Notes: generated from the sequence alone by a model not told the origin. Numbered from the stretch's first letter, positions 34,095 to 46,595 are shown. The stretch is 64,000 nt of DNA from Dioscorea cayenensis subsp. rotundata (GCF_009730915.1 NC_052489.1:2383622-2447621), one strand, 5' to 3'. A program made the numbers and translations.

Positions 34095-35962
34095 TTCACT
34101 TTGAAATTTTTTGACAAAAAAACGCAAACAATGTCAAATAAAAAATTTAAAAATATTTGGGAGTCAATTATATAATCTGAAACCGAGTAAAACTTTTATT
34201 TGTTTATTTATATTTATACAAGTCATAATATGATTATTGACTGACCAAGGCCTTCAGAAGTTGGTAAATGAAGTAGTCAATTGCAACTTAATGTGATGCA
34301 TGACTTGATCTTGATTGATGACTCATGTAATTAATTGGAGTTGGATGCATGACTTGATCTTGATTGATGACACATGTAATTAATTGGAGTTGTTCAATTA
34401 CCTGAGAAGACTAATTAGTTATGCATAATATATCAAATTTGTTGTTTAATAATTTTTATAGTTTAATTTTGTTTTAGACAAATCTTAATATTGTTGGGCA
34501 TGAAATGAATGATAAGATGAGAAATAGTGTGAGCATAATTGCATTTAGTCAAAAAGAAAGAAGAAAAAAGGGAACATGTTGGCATCATGGACCATTTAAA
34601 AGATGTTCATTCAAATGGATTTATTCGGAATGTTGTATACCTTCTTTTTAAAATGAAAGCATGAAATTTATTAATCTCGTTTTCATAAAAGCATTTCCAA
34701 AGATGTGTTTTATCTAAAGAAATTTAAACAAAAAATAAAAGCTATAAAGTAAGAAAAGAGAGATACCGACCTTGTTTATATCAATAGAATATATATCCAA
34801 TATTAGGACCACAGAAAAAATTGAGTTGCTAAAAAACACTTTGAAAAAATGTGTAACACAAAAGATGAAGAAAAGTTAGGAAAATACAAATGAAGGTTCA
34901 GTGATGCATACTCATTGAGATTTGACTCTAATATTTTATTATTGATTTTGACAAATATAATTTACTAGAATTGCCCGTTTGGTGGACAGATAGAATATGG
35001 ACTAATATAATATGAGGACTAGATAAGAGTAGAAAAGTATATAATATATCTTATCATATGTTTGATGCGTGCACCGGATAAATCATTAGATAGCATTTTG
35101 TTATTTTATTTTATACTTGAAGTGGATAGAATATGATATGCATAGTATGTAAATCATACACAAAGTCATCAATATCAATATGGCATAAAAGCTAGAGTAA
35201 TAAACTCGAAAAATAAATAGATTATATCAAAATCTTTTGAAAAAATTATCATATTAGAGAAATTTAAAATAAACATGATTAAAAAAGAGATTTATATGAA
35301 AAATAATTTGCTCAAGCACGAGATCAACGGAGAAACTCTTTAAACCACTTCGAATGCGAAAAACCCTACTTAAAATAGTAGAATTAATGTCATATTTATT
35401 TCTTAACAAGTTTCTTGTCTCAAGTATCGTGTTTGAAAAATCAAAAGAAAAAAATACAATGAAAGAGATACAATGAAACTCTATATAAAGGAGGGAACCA
35501 AATAATAGAGAAAAAAAATAAATTTAATTTTTTATCATATCCTACTTATTTCTGTTTTGAGTTCCCACATAGGATTAATTATCATGTCAATGGTAGGATA
35601 TATTGGGTGAAATGGTGAATATGATATGAATATCATATCCTATTGGTATACCAAACAAAGGATAATGGTAAAATATAATAGTCTATTCTATCATATCATC
35701 ATTGTCATATCCACTAAACGAATCTTTTATATTAAAACTAGTTATAAATATCAAATTAGAACAATTAAGGCTATTTTATTTGCAAAGGGAAGAAAAAAGA
35801 TTAAAACAAATTTTTATATTTTTTAATAAGTTTTTAAAAATTTATGATCATTAGATTTAATGTATTTTTGCAATGAGGTAAAAAAAAAAAAGATTAAAGC
35901 ATTCCTTGAAAGGACAAAACGAAATTATAAAGATGAATTATGAGCCAGGGAGAGCTGTACTT

Positions 35963-35997
<35 letters not shown>

Positions 35998-36130
35998 TTG
36001 AGTTGATGAATGCCATTGTATAATACAATATAATGAAGTAATCATGAAATAAAGTTTACATGAACTTCAAGTGGTTTTCTATGATTCATATCCTTTATAT
36101 TTGGCATGGGTCTATTAAAGCTCACTCCAT
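34095..36130. repeat. Old tandem segmental duplication, copy 2
   Basis: Matches copy 1 about 3.7 kb upstream, with the landmarks listed there (for example TTGATGACTCATGTAATTAA near 34314, ATTTAGTCAAAAAGAAAG near 34544, TTATTCGGAATG near 34621, ATGATTCATATCCTTTATAT near 36080). It contains its own roughly 57-base tandem repeat (GATGCATGACTTGATCTTGA units at 34293 and 34344) and the MITE at 34973-35722. No genes are seen. Confidence 0.75.
34973..35722. mobile_element. MITE inserted in duplication copy 2
   Basis: About 750 bases with imperfect inverted ends, GCCCGTTTGGTGGACAGATA against GATTCGTTTAGTGGATATGA. Copy 1 of the duplication lacks it: there AATATAATCC runs almost directly into AGTAAGTTATAAATCTATAA near 32060-32115, while copy 2 has the same flanks separated by the element. 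That empty site supports insertion after the duplication. Confidence 0.6.
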
Positions 36131-36706
36131 AATTGTATATATTTCTTATTTTGTAACCACACACATTTTTAATTAAGGGACTGATATACATGCATAATTA
36201 TGATAGCTTGCAAATCTCCTAAAAATATTTTTTTTACCATATAATCTTGAAGAGGAGAGAAAATGTTCCTTACACAAACTTCCTAAAAGAAACCTTGCAT
36301 ATTGTGAATTGAAGGGTTTAAATTTGAGATCCATCAAACCCAATGCCAAGTGAATAATGTTGGGCTCCCTCAAAGTGTTCATATTTGATAAAAAATCATT
36401 CTTCTCAAAACTCATTCCCAAATTACTTTTTTTCTATGATTTAGGTTTTTAATACTTGGAGAATATCATCATTGATTCAAATTCAAAGTGTCATAGATGT
36501 TAATATTTGGTAATGAATGATTCTTTGTCTTTAGCATTCTAATGTTATGAGTTTACTTATCAAATGTATGAGTTAATTTATATATATATGTATGTATGTA
36601 TGTATGTATGCATACCTTTTAAAATTTTAGTACTTACCAAAAGTCCTTTGAAAAGAATTATTCATTCTCTAATTTATTATATGTGATTAGAACTTAAAAA
36701 AGATGC

Positions 36707-36737
<31 letters not shown>

Positions 36738-37497
36738 AGTGTGTGTGTGTGTATATATATAATAAAATGGAATTGATTTATGACATGGGGATAAAATTGC
36801 CTTTTTTTTCTTTAAGGATTTTTTTTGGAGTAAATATCCTAAATAATTACCCAATAAAACTACCATTAATATTTTTTAAAATAATATACAAGTCTGTATT
36901 GGTGCCAATTAGAAATCAAGAAATCAACATCAACTGGTTGTGTAAGTTTAGTAATATTACTTATACACCCATCATATATTTGGCTATTTATGTGCACATG
37001 AATTAAGATAAATGATCGAAAAAGGTTATGAGCAAATAAGGACCATACAAGGTCTAGTGGAGGGTTTTGTGTGAAAAATATAAATTTAATTTTAAAAAAT
37101 CATTAAAAACTATTTGAAAAGTTTAACTTAATTTTTTAGAAATATTTTTATTCTAATTTTTAAATAAGCAATTATCTAAATATTGACATTTTTCACTTTT
37201 CTCATAATATTTATACTATTTTTCATTATCCAAACTAACAAGTCTTTCACCTTTGAATTCTCACCTCAAAAACATAATATTAGATTTATATAAGAATCAA
37301 CTCTGTTTCTATTCATTTATTTATTTATTTTAAAACCCTCTTTTTCCTCCCACCCTTCTAGTTTAATTAAACATATGTAATTTCATTATTTATATAAATA
37401 TACATATAATTACCATTTTCTAGGGTTCCCACATGCAATGCAAAGTAGAAACCCTAATTTTCTCCATGATTGAAAACTCTTAAGTTTTGTTTTTTTG

Positions 37498-37543
<46 letters not shown>

Positions 37544-39205
37544 CATTAAATAGCATGAACATTTTCTAGTGTGGGGACTATAAACAATTTACTGCTTCTC
37601 CTGCACACTCTCTGTCTTTTTTAGGGTTCATGCATGGCAGCCATTGAAGATAAACCAACCTCCATGAATTCACATCTTAATAAATAAATTAATATTTATA
37701 TATATATAGCAGACAAGTTGTGGTTATTCCAGAGTATCTCAGAGAGCAAACTAGGGTTTGCACTTGCTTGTCCAAAGTCCTGAACATCACAATTCAGTAC
37801 TGCTTTCACTGTTGTTGTCTGCTCATGTGAATCTCTTATTCAATGTTCATGCATTAATCAGCCCCACATGCATCTTCATGTCCTCCATTAATATCATCTT
37901 AATTTTTTTAAAATAAATATGATATTCAGAGTTTGCACAAACGTAAAATTAATATTATATATATATATCTCAATAAATCTATATTGTCGACTGAATTTTG
38001 AACTCGCTTTTTTAATAAAACATGAACATTCTACATTAAAAATAGGTTAAGATTTTTTTTTACTATTTTTAAAATTATTTCAAGATTTTTAGCGGCATTA
38101 AAAACACACTGTCATAAAGATTGATTTTTAATTTATTGAGAGGATGAGAAAGTGGTTTTTCATTAATTTATTTATGAAATAGTACATGTTTTGGTTGAGT
38201 TGGATGGACTTTGAAGTGAAGGTTATTTATGGTTAATAATAATAAAGATAAAAATATATTGTAAATTAATAAATAAACAACTCACTGGAATTAATGACTA
38301 GACAAACCACATGTCTCTATGTCAAAAAAATAGAAACATGGACCATTTTAGAAATTATCCTCTGAAAAAAATACTAAATAAATATATATATAGCACTGTA
38401 ATTGTAAAATAATAAATTTTTTTATTGGAAAAAAGGACAAATTGTTCACAGAGACAGCCAATTCTTTTTGTCTGATATTATTGCCAATAAAAATCCAAAA
38501 GAAAATGTGAAACTTTAGCCATCTGGTCATGTGATGATGTTTATTGTCTTTATCTATTCTATCCGTGAAAAGTCTTATTTACTCTTTACGTGACAGTGCA
38601 CTTACCCTTCAACAAGGAGAATGACGGGAGGGTAATTAAGTCATTTAAACAAACCGGATCACGTGACCATTTTACAACGCTCTCGTTAGCTCGCCCATTG
38701 GAAAACCATGCACCTGTTCTGGTGTTCCTCCGGAACTCTTAACCAAAACACATATTTCTCTAAATAAATTAAATCTGCTTCAATATTTGTCATAAAATAA
38801 CCTATATATATATCTCTTGATTATAATAAATAACAGAAATGAAAACAATACCTTTATTTTTTCTATATAAATAAAAAAACAAATATTAACTTCAAATATA
38901 AAATATATATATATATATATATCCATTGCAGTAAAATTAATGTTATTAGCACAATTACACTTTTTAAAGTTATATTAAAATACATTATTTAAAACATACT
39001 CTTTATTAATAATCTAATGAAGTTTAAATATACCACCTTTTTGTCTCATTTTGCGGCTCATCATAAGTTAAACAACTACAGCAGGAACACCATAACAAAC
39101 TATACTTCACTTCTTAACTAGTTCTCCCTCCTGCCTTTCATTTCCTTCCTCACTTCCATCATCTTCCAAATATATCCTTTCCTCTCTCTCTTCATCTCTA
39201 TCTAA
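36131..39205. other. AT-rich spacer upstream of the NaKR-like gene
   Basis: No gene is seen. Microsatellites are dense: ATTT near 35965-36000 just before, TATG near 36590-36610, CA then GT then TA at 36710-36760, and a TA array at 37500-37538. The last 60 bases before 39206 are CT-rich leader-like sequence. Confidence 0.55.
38660..38665. promoter_or_regulatory. G-box (CACGTG) upstream of the NaKR-like gene
   Basis: CACGTG inside GGATCACGTGACC, about 540 bases before the start codon at 39206, in a short GC-richer island. G-boxes bind bZIP and bHLH factors. That it regulates this gene is only an inference from position. Confidence 0.3.
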
Positions 39206-39615
39206 ATGAAGGGTAAAAGGGGAAAAGGAATGCTATGCCGATCAGATTCAGCAACGGCGGTGTGCATTTCCGGTGATCGGTCAGTGGTGGTGCCAAGAAG
39301 ATCAGATCATAGAGCTTTGGTTAATGATCACTCAAAGTTAAGTGACATGAAGTATTCAAGGTTAGTAGCAGACTCTCAAAGCTTCAACAGTCCAAGTTGC
39401 CAAAACAATGGAGTCCTCACCTTGCCTGTTCACTCCAAGAAGAACAAGCATCTCCCTCTCAACCCTAACCCTAACCCTAACCCTAACCCTAACAATATCA
39501 CCACCTTTCAGGTATATATATATACATACATAAATATTTTATCATTTCTTATATATGAACATAACCTATACTTTCTTTTCTTTATCTCTAAAATACTGAA
39601 ACACTTTGTTTGATC

Positions 39616-39647
<32 letters not shown>

Positions 39648-40009
39648 GTCATGAATGATGTTATATATGTTGTTTTAATGAGTTTGGTTGGATGTAGGTT
39701 GTGGTCATGAGAGTCTCATTGCATTGTCAAGGGTGTGCAGGGAAAGTGAAGAAACACATTTCCAAAATGGAAGGTGTGTAGATATATATATGTATGTATT
39801 TATTTGTATAATAAATAGAAATGAAGTTGATTATATATTGGTGTGGTGGATTATATTATTAAATGAATGATGATGATGAATGGCAGGGGTGACATCTTTC
39901 AGTATTGATTTAGAGGCAAAGAGAGTGACAGTGATGGGGCCATGTATCTCCTGATTGTGTTCTTGAAAGCATCTCAAAGGTGAAGAAGGCTGAGTTCTGG
40001 TCTTGTTAA
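39206..40009 (+). CDS. HMA-domain protein of the NaKR (sodium potassium root defective) type, with one extra base in exon 3
   Basis: Three exons, 39206-39511, 39698-39773 and 39887-40009, encode about 142 residues. The N-terminus (MLCRSDSATAVCISGD) and basic Ser-rich linker match the NaKR group. The HMA domain reads VVVMRVSLHCQGCAGKVKKH, with metal-site CQGC, then ISKMEGVTSFSIDLEAKRVT. The expected ending, VMGHVSPDCVLESISKV then KKAEFWSC, is present at 39931-40009 only if one C of the CC at 39940-39941 is skipped; as written, the frame stops early at PCIS. Exon 3 has one base too many. Family role: phloem metal-binding proteins affecting Na/K balance and flowering. Exon 1 also carries a CCCTAA hexamer array that encodes an Asn-Pro repeat. 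Confidence 0.85.
39461..39493 (+). repeat. Telomere-like CCCTAA array within a coding exon
   Basis: Five or more perfect AACCCT hexamers lie in frame in exon 1 of the NaKR-like gene and encode a run of alternating Asn and Pro. The unit is six bases, not the seven (CCCTAAA) of most plant telomeres. Confidence 0.85.
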
Positions 40010-40173
40010 TTAGACTGCAGCTTTAATGTATTTAATTAATTATATATATATATACTTTCTTTAATTGTGGTGTTTTATATTATTTTTAAGTAATTGTTTC
40101 TTTATGGATATTATTTGTAGCATTTAATTTGTTTGTGTTTAATTAATGAGTTCATGTTATTCATAACCTTTCC

Positions 40174-40218
<45 letters not shown>

Positions 40219-40804
40219 AATATAGCATGGTTTTTGTATGAGACAAATTAAAATACCAAAGTAATTATAAAAAAGTTTTTTTAAAAAATTCAATTCATAT
40301 TTTATTCTCTTATAAATTAATGAAAAATTTATAAATTAAAAAAATCATGACAAGAAACTCATTGTCATATTTCTTGCTTAAAAAATTTGAGTGCATCACA
40401 GGAAAGGAAAGAGAACTTTAAAGCAGATATATTAAAATGAAGTTTGGAATAACTCATTAAATTAAAGTAATTCACCTTTGAAACACACAATAATATAAAT
40501 ATATAAATATATATATAATAACCTATTAAAAAAATGATGAGAAAGAAATTGATATGACTAGGTACTTTTACATTAGTTCATCAAAAAATTCCTTTCATTT
40601 TATGGTTTTAATACAAAAATCAAAACCAATTAAAAAAAACCCCAACATACTCAAATGGACTAAAAAGTAATTCTATAAATTAATTATATAGGACCTTTCT
40701 GCAATTATCTTAACACGAATCACAAAGCCATAAGTGTGTATCTCGAGGCAAAGCTATCCATGAAGATATGGTCGTCTCCTCGCGGCGCTGAAGGCCATTG
40801 AACA
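40010..40804. other. Spacer between the NaKR-like and MnmE genes
   Basis: No gene is seen. A CT array followed by a TA array lies at about 40173-40217. The 120 bases before 40805 hold the start of the MnmE transcript. Confidence 0.5.
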
Positions 40805-43800
40805 ATGGCCCTTCGCGCGCTTCTTGGCCTTCATCTCCACCACCTCCTTCTTCGCCGGAACCCTAAATTCCACAAATTTCCAAATTTATTCAACCCTAAG
40901 TCCCTAATCCCTCGTTCTCGAACCCTAATTTCACGTTTCTCCTCCACAGGTACCTTCGTCTCTCTCTTAAATTTCAACCCTAATTTCAAAGTTTTGATTT
41001 TTTTCTCTTTATGACTTCAGTTTGTTCAGGAAAAAACTTAATTTTGACGAAGGATGAGAGGGCTGGAACTTCGGGGACGGTTGAAGGATCGGGGACTATC
41101 GCCGCGATTGTGACATCGTTGGGTGGTGGTCCGGCGGCGGTTGGGATTGTTCGGTTGTCTGGGCCGATGGCGGTGGATGTTGCAAGCCGGGTTTTTAGGC
41201 CTGCGAAGAGGAATGGTGAGGTTCCTTGGAGACCAAGGAGTCACTTTGTGGAGTATGGCCTCGCGCTCGATCTTGAAGGCAATGTCATTGATGAGGTTAG
41301 TTCATAGTTGTATATATTTACTTGAAGAGTTTGCTTCTGTTTTGATTTCAATAGCTTGGAAATGCGAAGTCTAGGTATGTGAATTGACATGACTATCTAC
41401 TAAGACAATAAATTGATACTTGTTCACTAAAATCTAACACAATTCGTAATAGCGTCAAAGATTATCCCATATAGGGCCTTATAATGTTTTACTTAAATTT
41501 ACCTTTTCCGAGTGGAATTATCATACACAAGTGTTTGTTTTTTTTAATTCTGTACTCAAAATGATATCATGCTAGTTGATCCTTTAGTTAAAAATGTGAT
41601 TTTTCTGGTGGTGTGATTTCTAATCCCTTCTCTGTTCGGTCTACAATTTCGTTTTAGGTTTTAGCAGTACCCATGTTAGCACCAAGGTCTTACACCAGAG
41701 AAGATGTGGTTGAGCTTCAATGTCATGGGAGTGATGTTTGTTTACGCCGAGTGTTAAGAGCTTGCTTAGAGGCTGGGGCAAGGCTTGCTGAACCTGGTTA
41801 GTTCCTTCTTGCATTTTTGATGTATTTATCATTTTTATCTTGAACTTCAAAGGTGATGGTTTTATGAGAGCCAATGTCTTGCACTTATTAAACTTCTCTT
41901 CATGGATGACGCTCTTGCAAACTGGAAAAAATTTCACTCGTGCATCCTAGTTACTTGATATCTATAACTTGATCAATTGAGTCATATTGTGGTTGTTTTT
42001 AGTATGCCGTGTAAAACTGGATGACCGTGTGAGTTTGCCGGCAATTCAAACACTGCGCTTGCTCCCAGAACTTGGGAATGGAAGCCTTTTGTAGTTTAAG
42101 TCAATTATATTCAGAAATTCTTGTGTATAGCTGAATAGCTGCTTTGAGGACATCAGTAACCAACTCACCCTTCCTCAATGGGTGTCTCGGCAATGATCAG
42201 ACGTGCATATTCGAATATTTAAAATTTTTTTTATTTTATGTGTTATTTTAAAATTTATTTGTGGTTACAAGAGGTTTCATAGGGATCATTTTACTATGCC
42301 TGTTAGAAACTTTTATCACTATATTTATTTATGTATTTTCATCATGCTTACAGACAACAGATTAACTCAGAGTGTTTGATCTGTAGGTGAATTCACACTC
42401 CGTGCTTTTTTAAATGGACGCTTAGACTTATCTCAAGCTGAAAATATTGGAAGACTGATTTCAGCCAAGTCTGTAGCTGCAGCGGATTCTGCATTGGCTG
42501 GGATGCAGGTGATTTAAGTTTATTAGTTTGTGTACCTTTGGTCTTTATATCATAGGCAATAATCTTGTATTTGTATAGGCTTATTCAAGGTGCATATCAT
42601 AGGATTATCATAGGCAATAATCTTGTATTTGTAACTTTGGTCTTACTTTTTAATGAAAGCCCTGATATTTAAAACTGTAATTTATTTATCTGTTCTTTTA
42701 GGGAGGCTTTTCTGCATTAGTCAAAGGACTTAGAAAGCAGTGCATTGAGTTGCTTGCGGAGATTGAAGCTCGTTTAGATTTTGAGGATGAGTTACCAGCC
42801 CTGGACTCAAGCATATTGATTGACAAAATAAATCTCATGTGGTATGATGTCCAGCAGGCCCTGGATACTGCTAACTATGATAAACTTCTACAATCTGGTC
42901 TACAGGTATGATTCTATTGGATTTCTTTTTTTATGGATGCATCTTCACTATCTGTAGGGCTTATTCGGCATTGTTTTCTTAACCACAACACATACTTCTG
43001 AGTTATCTGTATCATTTTCATTCACTTATTTAACTAATTAGTATTTGTTTCTGCATCCCCTTCTTCTGTGTCTCCATTCACAATATGTGACAATGCATGA
43101 TGTGAATGAATTTTTTTTTTTCTCCTCAACTTCCTGAATCTGAATTGAGTAGTTTTAATCTTTTGCAGATTGCAATTGTTGGCCGGCCAAATGTTGGAAA
43201 GTCCAGCCTCCTCAATGCATGGAGTAAAGTAGGTTGCTCGAGCTATTTGTGTCAATCTGAAGCTATATAGTTTAATTTTTTTATTTTGCTGATATATATT
43301 GGATGATGTTCCTCATTCCATGACATCTTATTGCAATTTTTAATCTGTTTTACTAGCATTCAGAGTGATAGAGCAATCGTCACTGAAATTGCTGGAACAA
43401 CCAGAGATGTGGTGGAAGCACATGTGACTGTTCAAGGGATTCCTGTCACTCTTCTTGATACAGCTGGTATCCGAGAAACTGATGATCTTGTAGAAAAAAT
43501 CGGTGAGCACATGTATGTCTGAAATCTACACATCTTTGTATCTTAAAGCCTGTCATTGAACAATGATCCCTTTTACTCATCAAGCTAGCATGTATCTGAC
43601 TTGCAAGATGAAGTAATATTTTTATCTAGTTGATGGTGTAAACAATACATACAGGTGTGCAGCGATCGGAAGCTGCTGCAATGGGTGCTGATGTTATCAT
43701 TATGACAATAAGTGCTTCTGATGGGTGGACTGAGGATGATAAAAAACTTATGGAACACCTTCAAATGAATCAGGTATTTATCAGAGCCTTTTTTTATTGA

Positions 43801-44428
43801 GTTCAGTTTTTAAAGAAGTTAAAGAAGCTATTTTCATGGTTTAGCTGCTAGAAGTTGACCACGGTTGGGATTTTTGCAAGTCTGACCTTGTGATCTACAG
43901 ATGTCCACAAGTTTTGCTACACCGATCATCCTTGTCATCAACAAGATAGATTGTGCACCATCCATAACAGAGGAATTGTTCGAGGTCGATACTGGAATCT
44001 TCAAAAAACATGTCTGCACATGTGCTGTAACCGGGCAAGGAATCGTAGAATTGGAGAAGGCTATACTAGAGGTTAGGGGCTTGGATTCTATTCCTGCCGG
44101 GGGTCGCCGCTGGACTGTAAATCAGGTTCATATATGTATTATATCTGCATATTTGTTTTTGTTTCCCTCTGTTTTCATGAAAACTCGAACTGAATCTTTA
44201 GTGTTAAATTTGCTGATACTGTCCATGTCACAGAGACAATGTGAACAGCTTCTTCGCACCCGGGAAGCTCTGTCAAGACTTAAGTCATCCATATGCGAAG
44301 AACTGCCATCGGATTTTTGGACAATAGACCTGAGGGAAGCAGTGCTGGCCCTCGGCGAGATTAGTGGCGTCGACATCTCTGAAGAAGTTTTGTCAAGCAT
44401 ATTTAGCAAGTTTTGTATTGGTAAATGA
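40805..44428 (+). CDS. Organellar tRNA modification GTPase MnmE/TrmE
   Basis: Ten exons (40805-40949, 41021-41295, 41658-41796, 42387-42508, 42702-42905, 43169-43228, 43364-43502, 43655-43773, 43901-44125, 44234-44428) give 540 residues in one frame. A basic targeting peptide ([20 protein letters not shown]) precedes the folate-binding N-domain ([35 protein letters not shown]). A helical region then holds the inserted G domain with GRPNVGKSS (G1), EIAGTTRD (G2), DTAG (G3) and NKID (G4). The C-terminus is FSKFCIGK with the family's essential cysteine. Family role: with MnmG/GidA it makes cmnm5U at wobble position 34 of mitochondrial or plastid tRNAs. All introns are GT-AG and all phases agree, so the gene looks intact. 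Confidence 0.96.
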
Positions 44429-45097
44429 TTCATCAAATACAATATGATCTTGTAATTGAATCTTTAGTGGTTAGAATCCCTTTTTTAAGCTATACTGATT
44501 TACTATGCTATTGTTTGTTTTTCATTATATAATATTTTTATTTATTATTTTAAGTTTAGTTTTACAATCAAGCCGCCCCAGTTGCTCCACTTTTTTTTGT
44601 TTTTAATAAAAATTTTGAATGAAGTATTTAATAAATATAAAGCAGAAGAAACAGAAAAAGAAGAAAGCCAGAGTTTTATTTATAAATTTTCAGTCAATTT
44701 CTTTGTGCTGTCTGATTGTGAACTCTTGTGTTTTATTCTATATATGATCTGCTAACTATAAAGCCACTAAAATAAAAGTGTCAAGTTGCTGAGTAAGTTA
44801 TAATATTTGATTAAATAATTATCCAGAGATTAATTAGTATTCAAACATTAAAAACAGACAAACAAGAATAATCAATGAGCAAAGAAACTTTAATAACAAT
44901 ACAAACAGTACAAAGAACTTGACTGAAAATTTATAAATAAAACTCTTCTTAATAGTGTGTTTGTCGCCTATTATTCAAAAAAAAAAAAATATAGACAGTA
45001 ATTAATCTTCTTAATTTGCATTATGCTTCTCAGGATTAATTTGCATGCCATGCAAGTTAACCTGATCTTATATGCACGTTGGAGTTCAATGAACATA
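44429..45097. other. Spacer downstream of MnmE
   Basis: AT-rich with no gene; it contains the MnmE 3' untranslated region. Confidence 0.5.
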
Positions 45098-45296
45098 TGG
45101 GAAAGAGGAGCGGGGTGAACCCACTGAGAGCACTAGGGACTTGCACTGGCTCAGGGTGGAACAAATGGGGACGGGCATGCCACGTGCCAAAACCACCCAT
45201 ACACAACCACTATTCACAACTCCCTGGAATGCGCTCACCGAGAATCGAACTCTCACCATCTCGGTGAGAGCTCTATCAGCGACCAGTGTCATCTAA
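45098..45296 (-). repeat. tRNA-derived SINE, copy 1
   Basis: Read on the minus strand it starts with a tRNA-like head: CACTGGTCGCTGATAGAGCT (box A-like) and GTGAGAGTTCGATTCTCGGT (box B-like, GTTCGA core). The body is shared with 46377-46572 (TTGTGAATAGT, CCCCGCTCCTC end). Two copies 1.3 kb apart in the same orientation show that it is a dispersed repeat and not a tRNA gene. Confidence 0.65.
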
Positions 45297-45451
45297 TGAG
45301 ACTCGAGGAACTCTTGTTTCTTTGAATTGGTAACATATATAAATAAACAAACAAGAGAATTAATCAAAAAGGATGCAAGACATGATATACAAATGCATGA
45401 AATATTGGAAAATAGATAAGAAAAAAAAGGAATTATTCACATTAATATATA

Positions 45452-45883
45452 TTAATTTCCATTACTAGTCTTCAGTTTTTCTCTTCTGTCAGACCTCAAT
45501 CTGAGTTCATGAAGCTGAGCTTGCCATCTTTCTCTACAACACTTGATTCTCAACTCATTGTCATACATGCTTCTCAAGGTTGGATTAGATAAAGTCTCAT
45601 AAGCTTGTCGGAGTTCGATAAACATTTTCGTCGACTCTTCTTTCATCGAAGGAGGACAAACATCGGGATGATATCGACGAGCCAAGCTTCTGTAAGCGAT
45701 CTTTATCTCATCTATACTTGCTGTTTCTGATTCAAGAGAAAGAACTTTGTAGAAGTTTGTCTTCATTGACATGTTTATGGCTCTAGTCTTGCATGAAATA
45801 ATAAAACTACTCTTGAGTTTTGCCTTTCTTGGTGTTAATACTACATCACTCAAACTCAAACTTAAATTATAACAACAACCCAT
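45452..45883 (-). CDS. Chloroplast DnaJ-domain chaperone (DnaJ20/J20-like)
   Basis: A single-exon frame of 143 residues. The N-terminal 37 or so residues are basic and Ser-rich, as in a chloroplast transit peptide. A J domain follows: NFYKVLSLESETASIDEIK, AYRSLARRYHPDVCPP with the HPD motif that stimulates Hsp70 ATPase, then MFIELRQAYETLSNPTLRSM. The C-terminus is short and basic (REKLKTSNGN), without the Gly/Phe or zinc-finger regions of type I/II DnaJs. This matches small type III plastid J proteins such as Arabidopsis J20, which delivers damaged DXS and other proteins to plastid Hsp70. A TA array at 46013-46040 lies about 130 bases upstream. Confidence 0.9.
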   Translation of the reverse strand: MGCCYNLSLSLSDVVLTPRKAKLKSSFIISCKTRAINMSMKTNFYKVLSLESETASIDEIKIAYRSLARRYHPDVCPPSMKEESTKMFIELRQAYETLSNPTLRSMYDNELRIKCCRERWQAQLHELRLRSDRREKLKTSNGN

Positions 45884-46008
45884 ATGAACTATATATGATC
45901 ACTTACAAACACACACACACACAAATCAAACAGACAAATAAAAAGATAATTAAACAAGAATTGAGAAGATAGGATGAGTGAGGAAGAATGAAGAAGAGGA
46001 GGAGGTTA

Positions 46009-46042
<34 letters not shown>

Positions 46043-46376
46043 AGAAGAGAAGAATAAGGAAGGCAAACAAAGAAGACTTTTCAAAAGGGTGGTATGTTTG
46101 CCTTTTTAGTTTGGTTTAGGGACAATTGGACTAGTTTTTAACGTTATCAAAGTGTTTGGTGTGCTTATTAATATATTTTTTTTTTTTGAAATAATGTGGA
46201 TAAACCACAGATTTATTGAATAGGAAAAGACAGTACAAAGTAGGAAACTACTCTCACCAGGGGTGAGGAGAAACGGAATACAGCAAAAGGAAGTAAAAAA
46301 ACGAGGAAAAAAAAGATCTAGGTAGGTGGAAGACACCGTCTGGCATTGAGTTAAACTCTTTCTCTCTCGTTTTTTT

Positions 46377-46572
46377 TGGGAAGAGGAGCGGGGCGAACCC
46401 ACTAGAGACCCCAGGGACGTGAACAAGCCTCGGTGGAACAAGTGGGGACTGGGGCCAGGCTCACGCGTGGCCTGGGAACCACCCGTACACAACTACTATT
46501 CACAACTCCTTAAATGTACTCACCAAGAATCGAACTCACCACTCGGTGAGAGTCTCATCGATGACCCATGTA
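46377..46572 (-). repeat. tRNA-derived SINE, copy 2
   Basis: Same family and orientation as copy 1. Head ATGGGTCATCGATGAGACTC followed by CCGAGTGGTGAGTTCGATTC, body TTGTGAATAGTAGTTGTGTA, and a CCCCGCTCCTCTTCCC end. It is followed by a CT microsatellite (46598-46640). Confidence 0.65.
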
Positions 46573-46595
46573 CTAAGTAGATCCAGGTGGTCTGG

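Noticed and set aside
39461-39493. True telomere or chromosome end
   Set aside because: The array is about 33 bases, has six-base units, and lies inside a coding exon with genes on both sides.
45240-45296. A tRNA gene
   Set aside because: Box-like motifs are present but there is no cloverleaf, and the segment recurs with a shared body at 46377-46572, so it is a SINE head.
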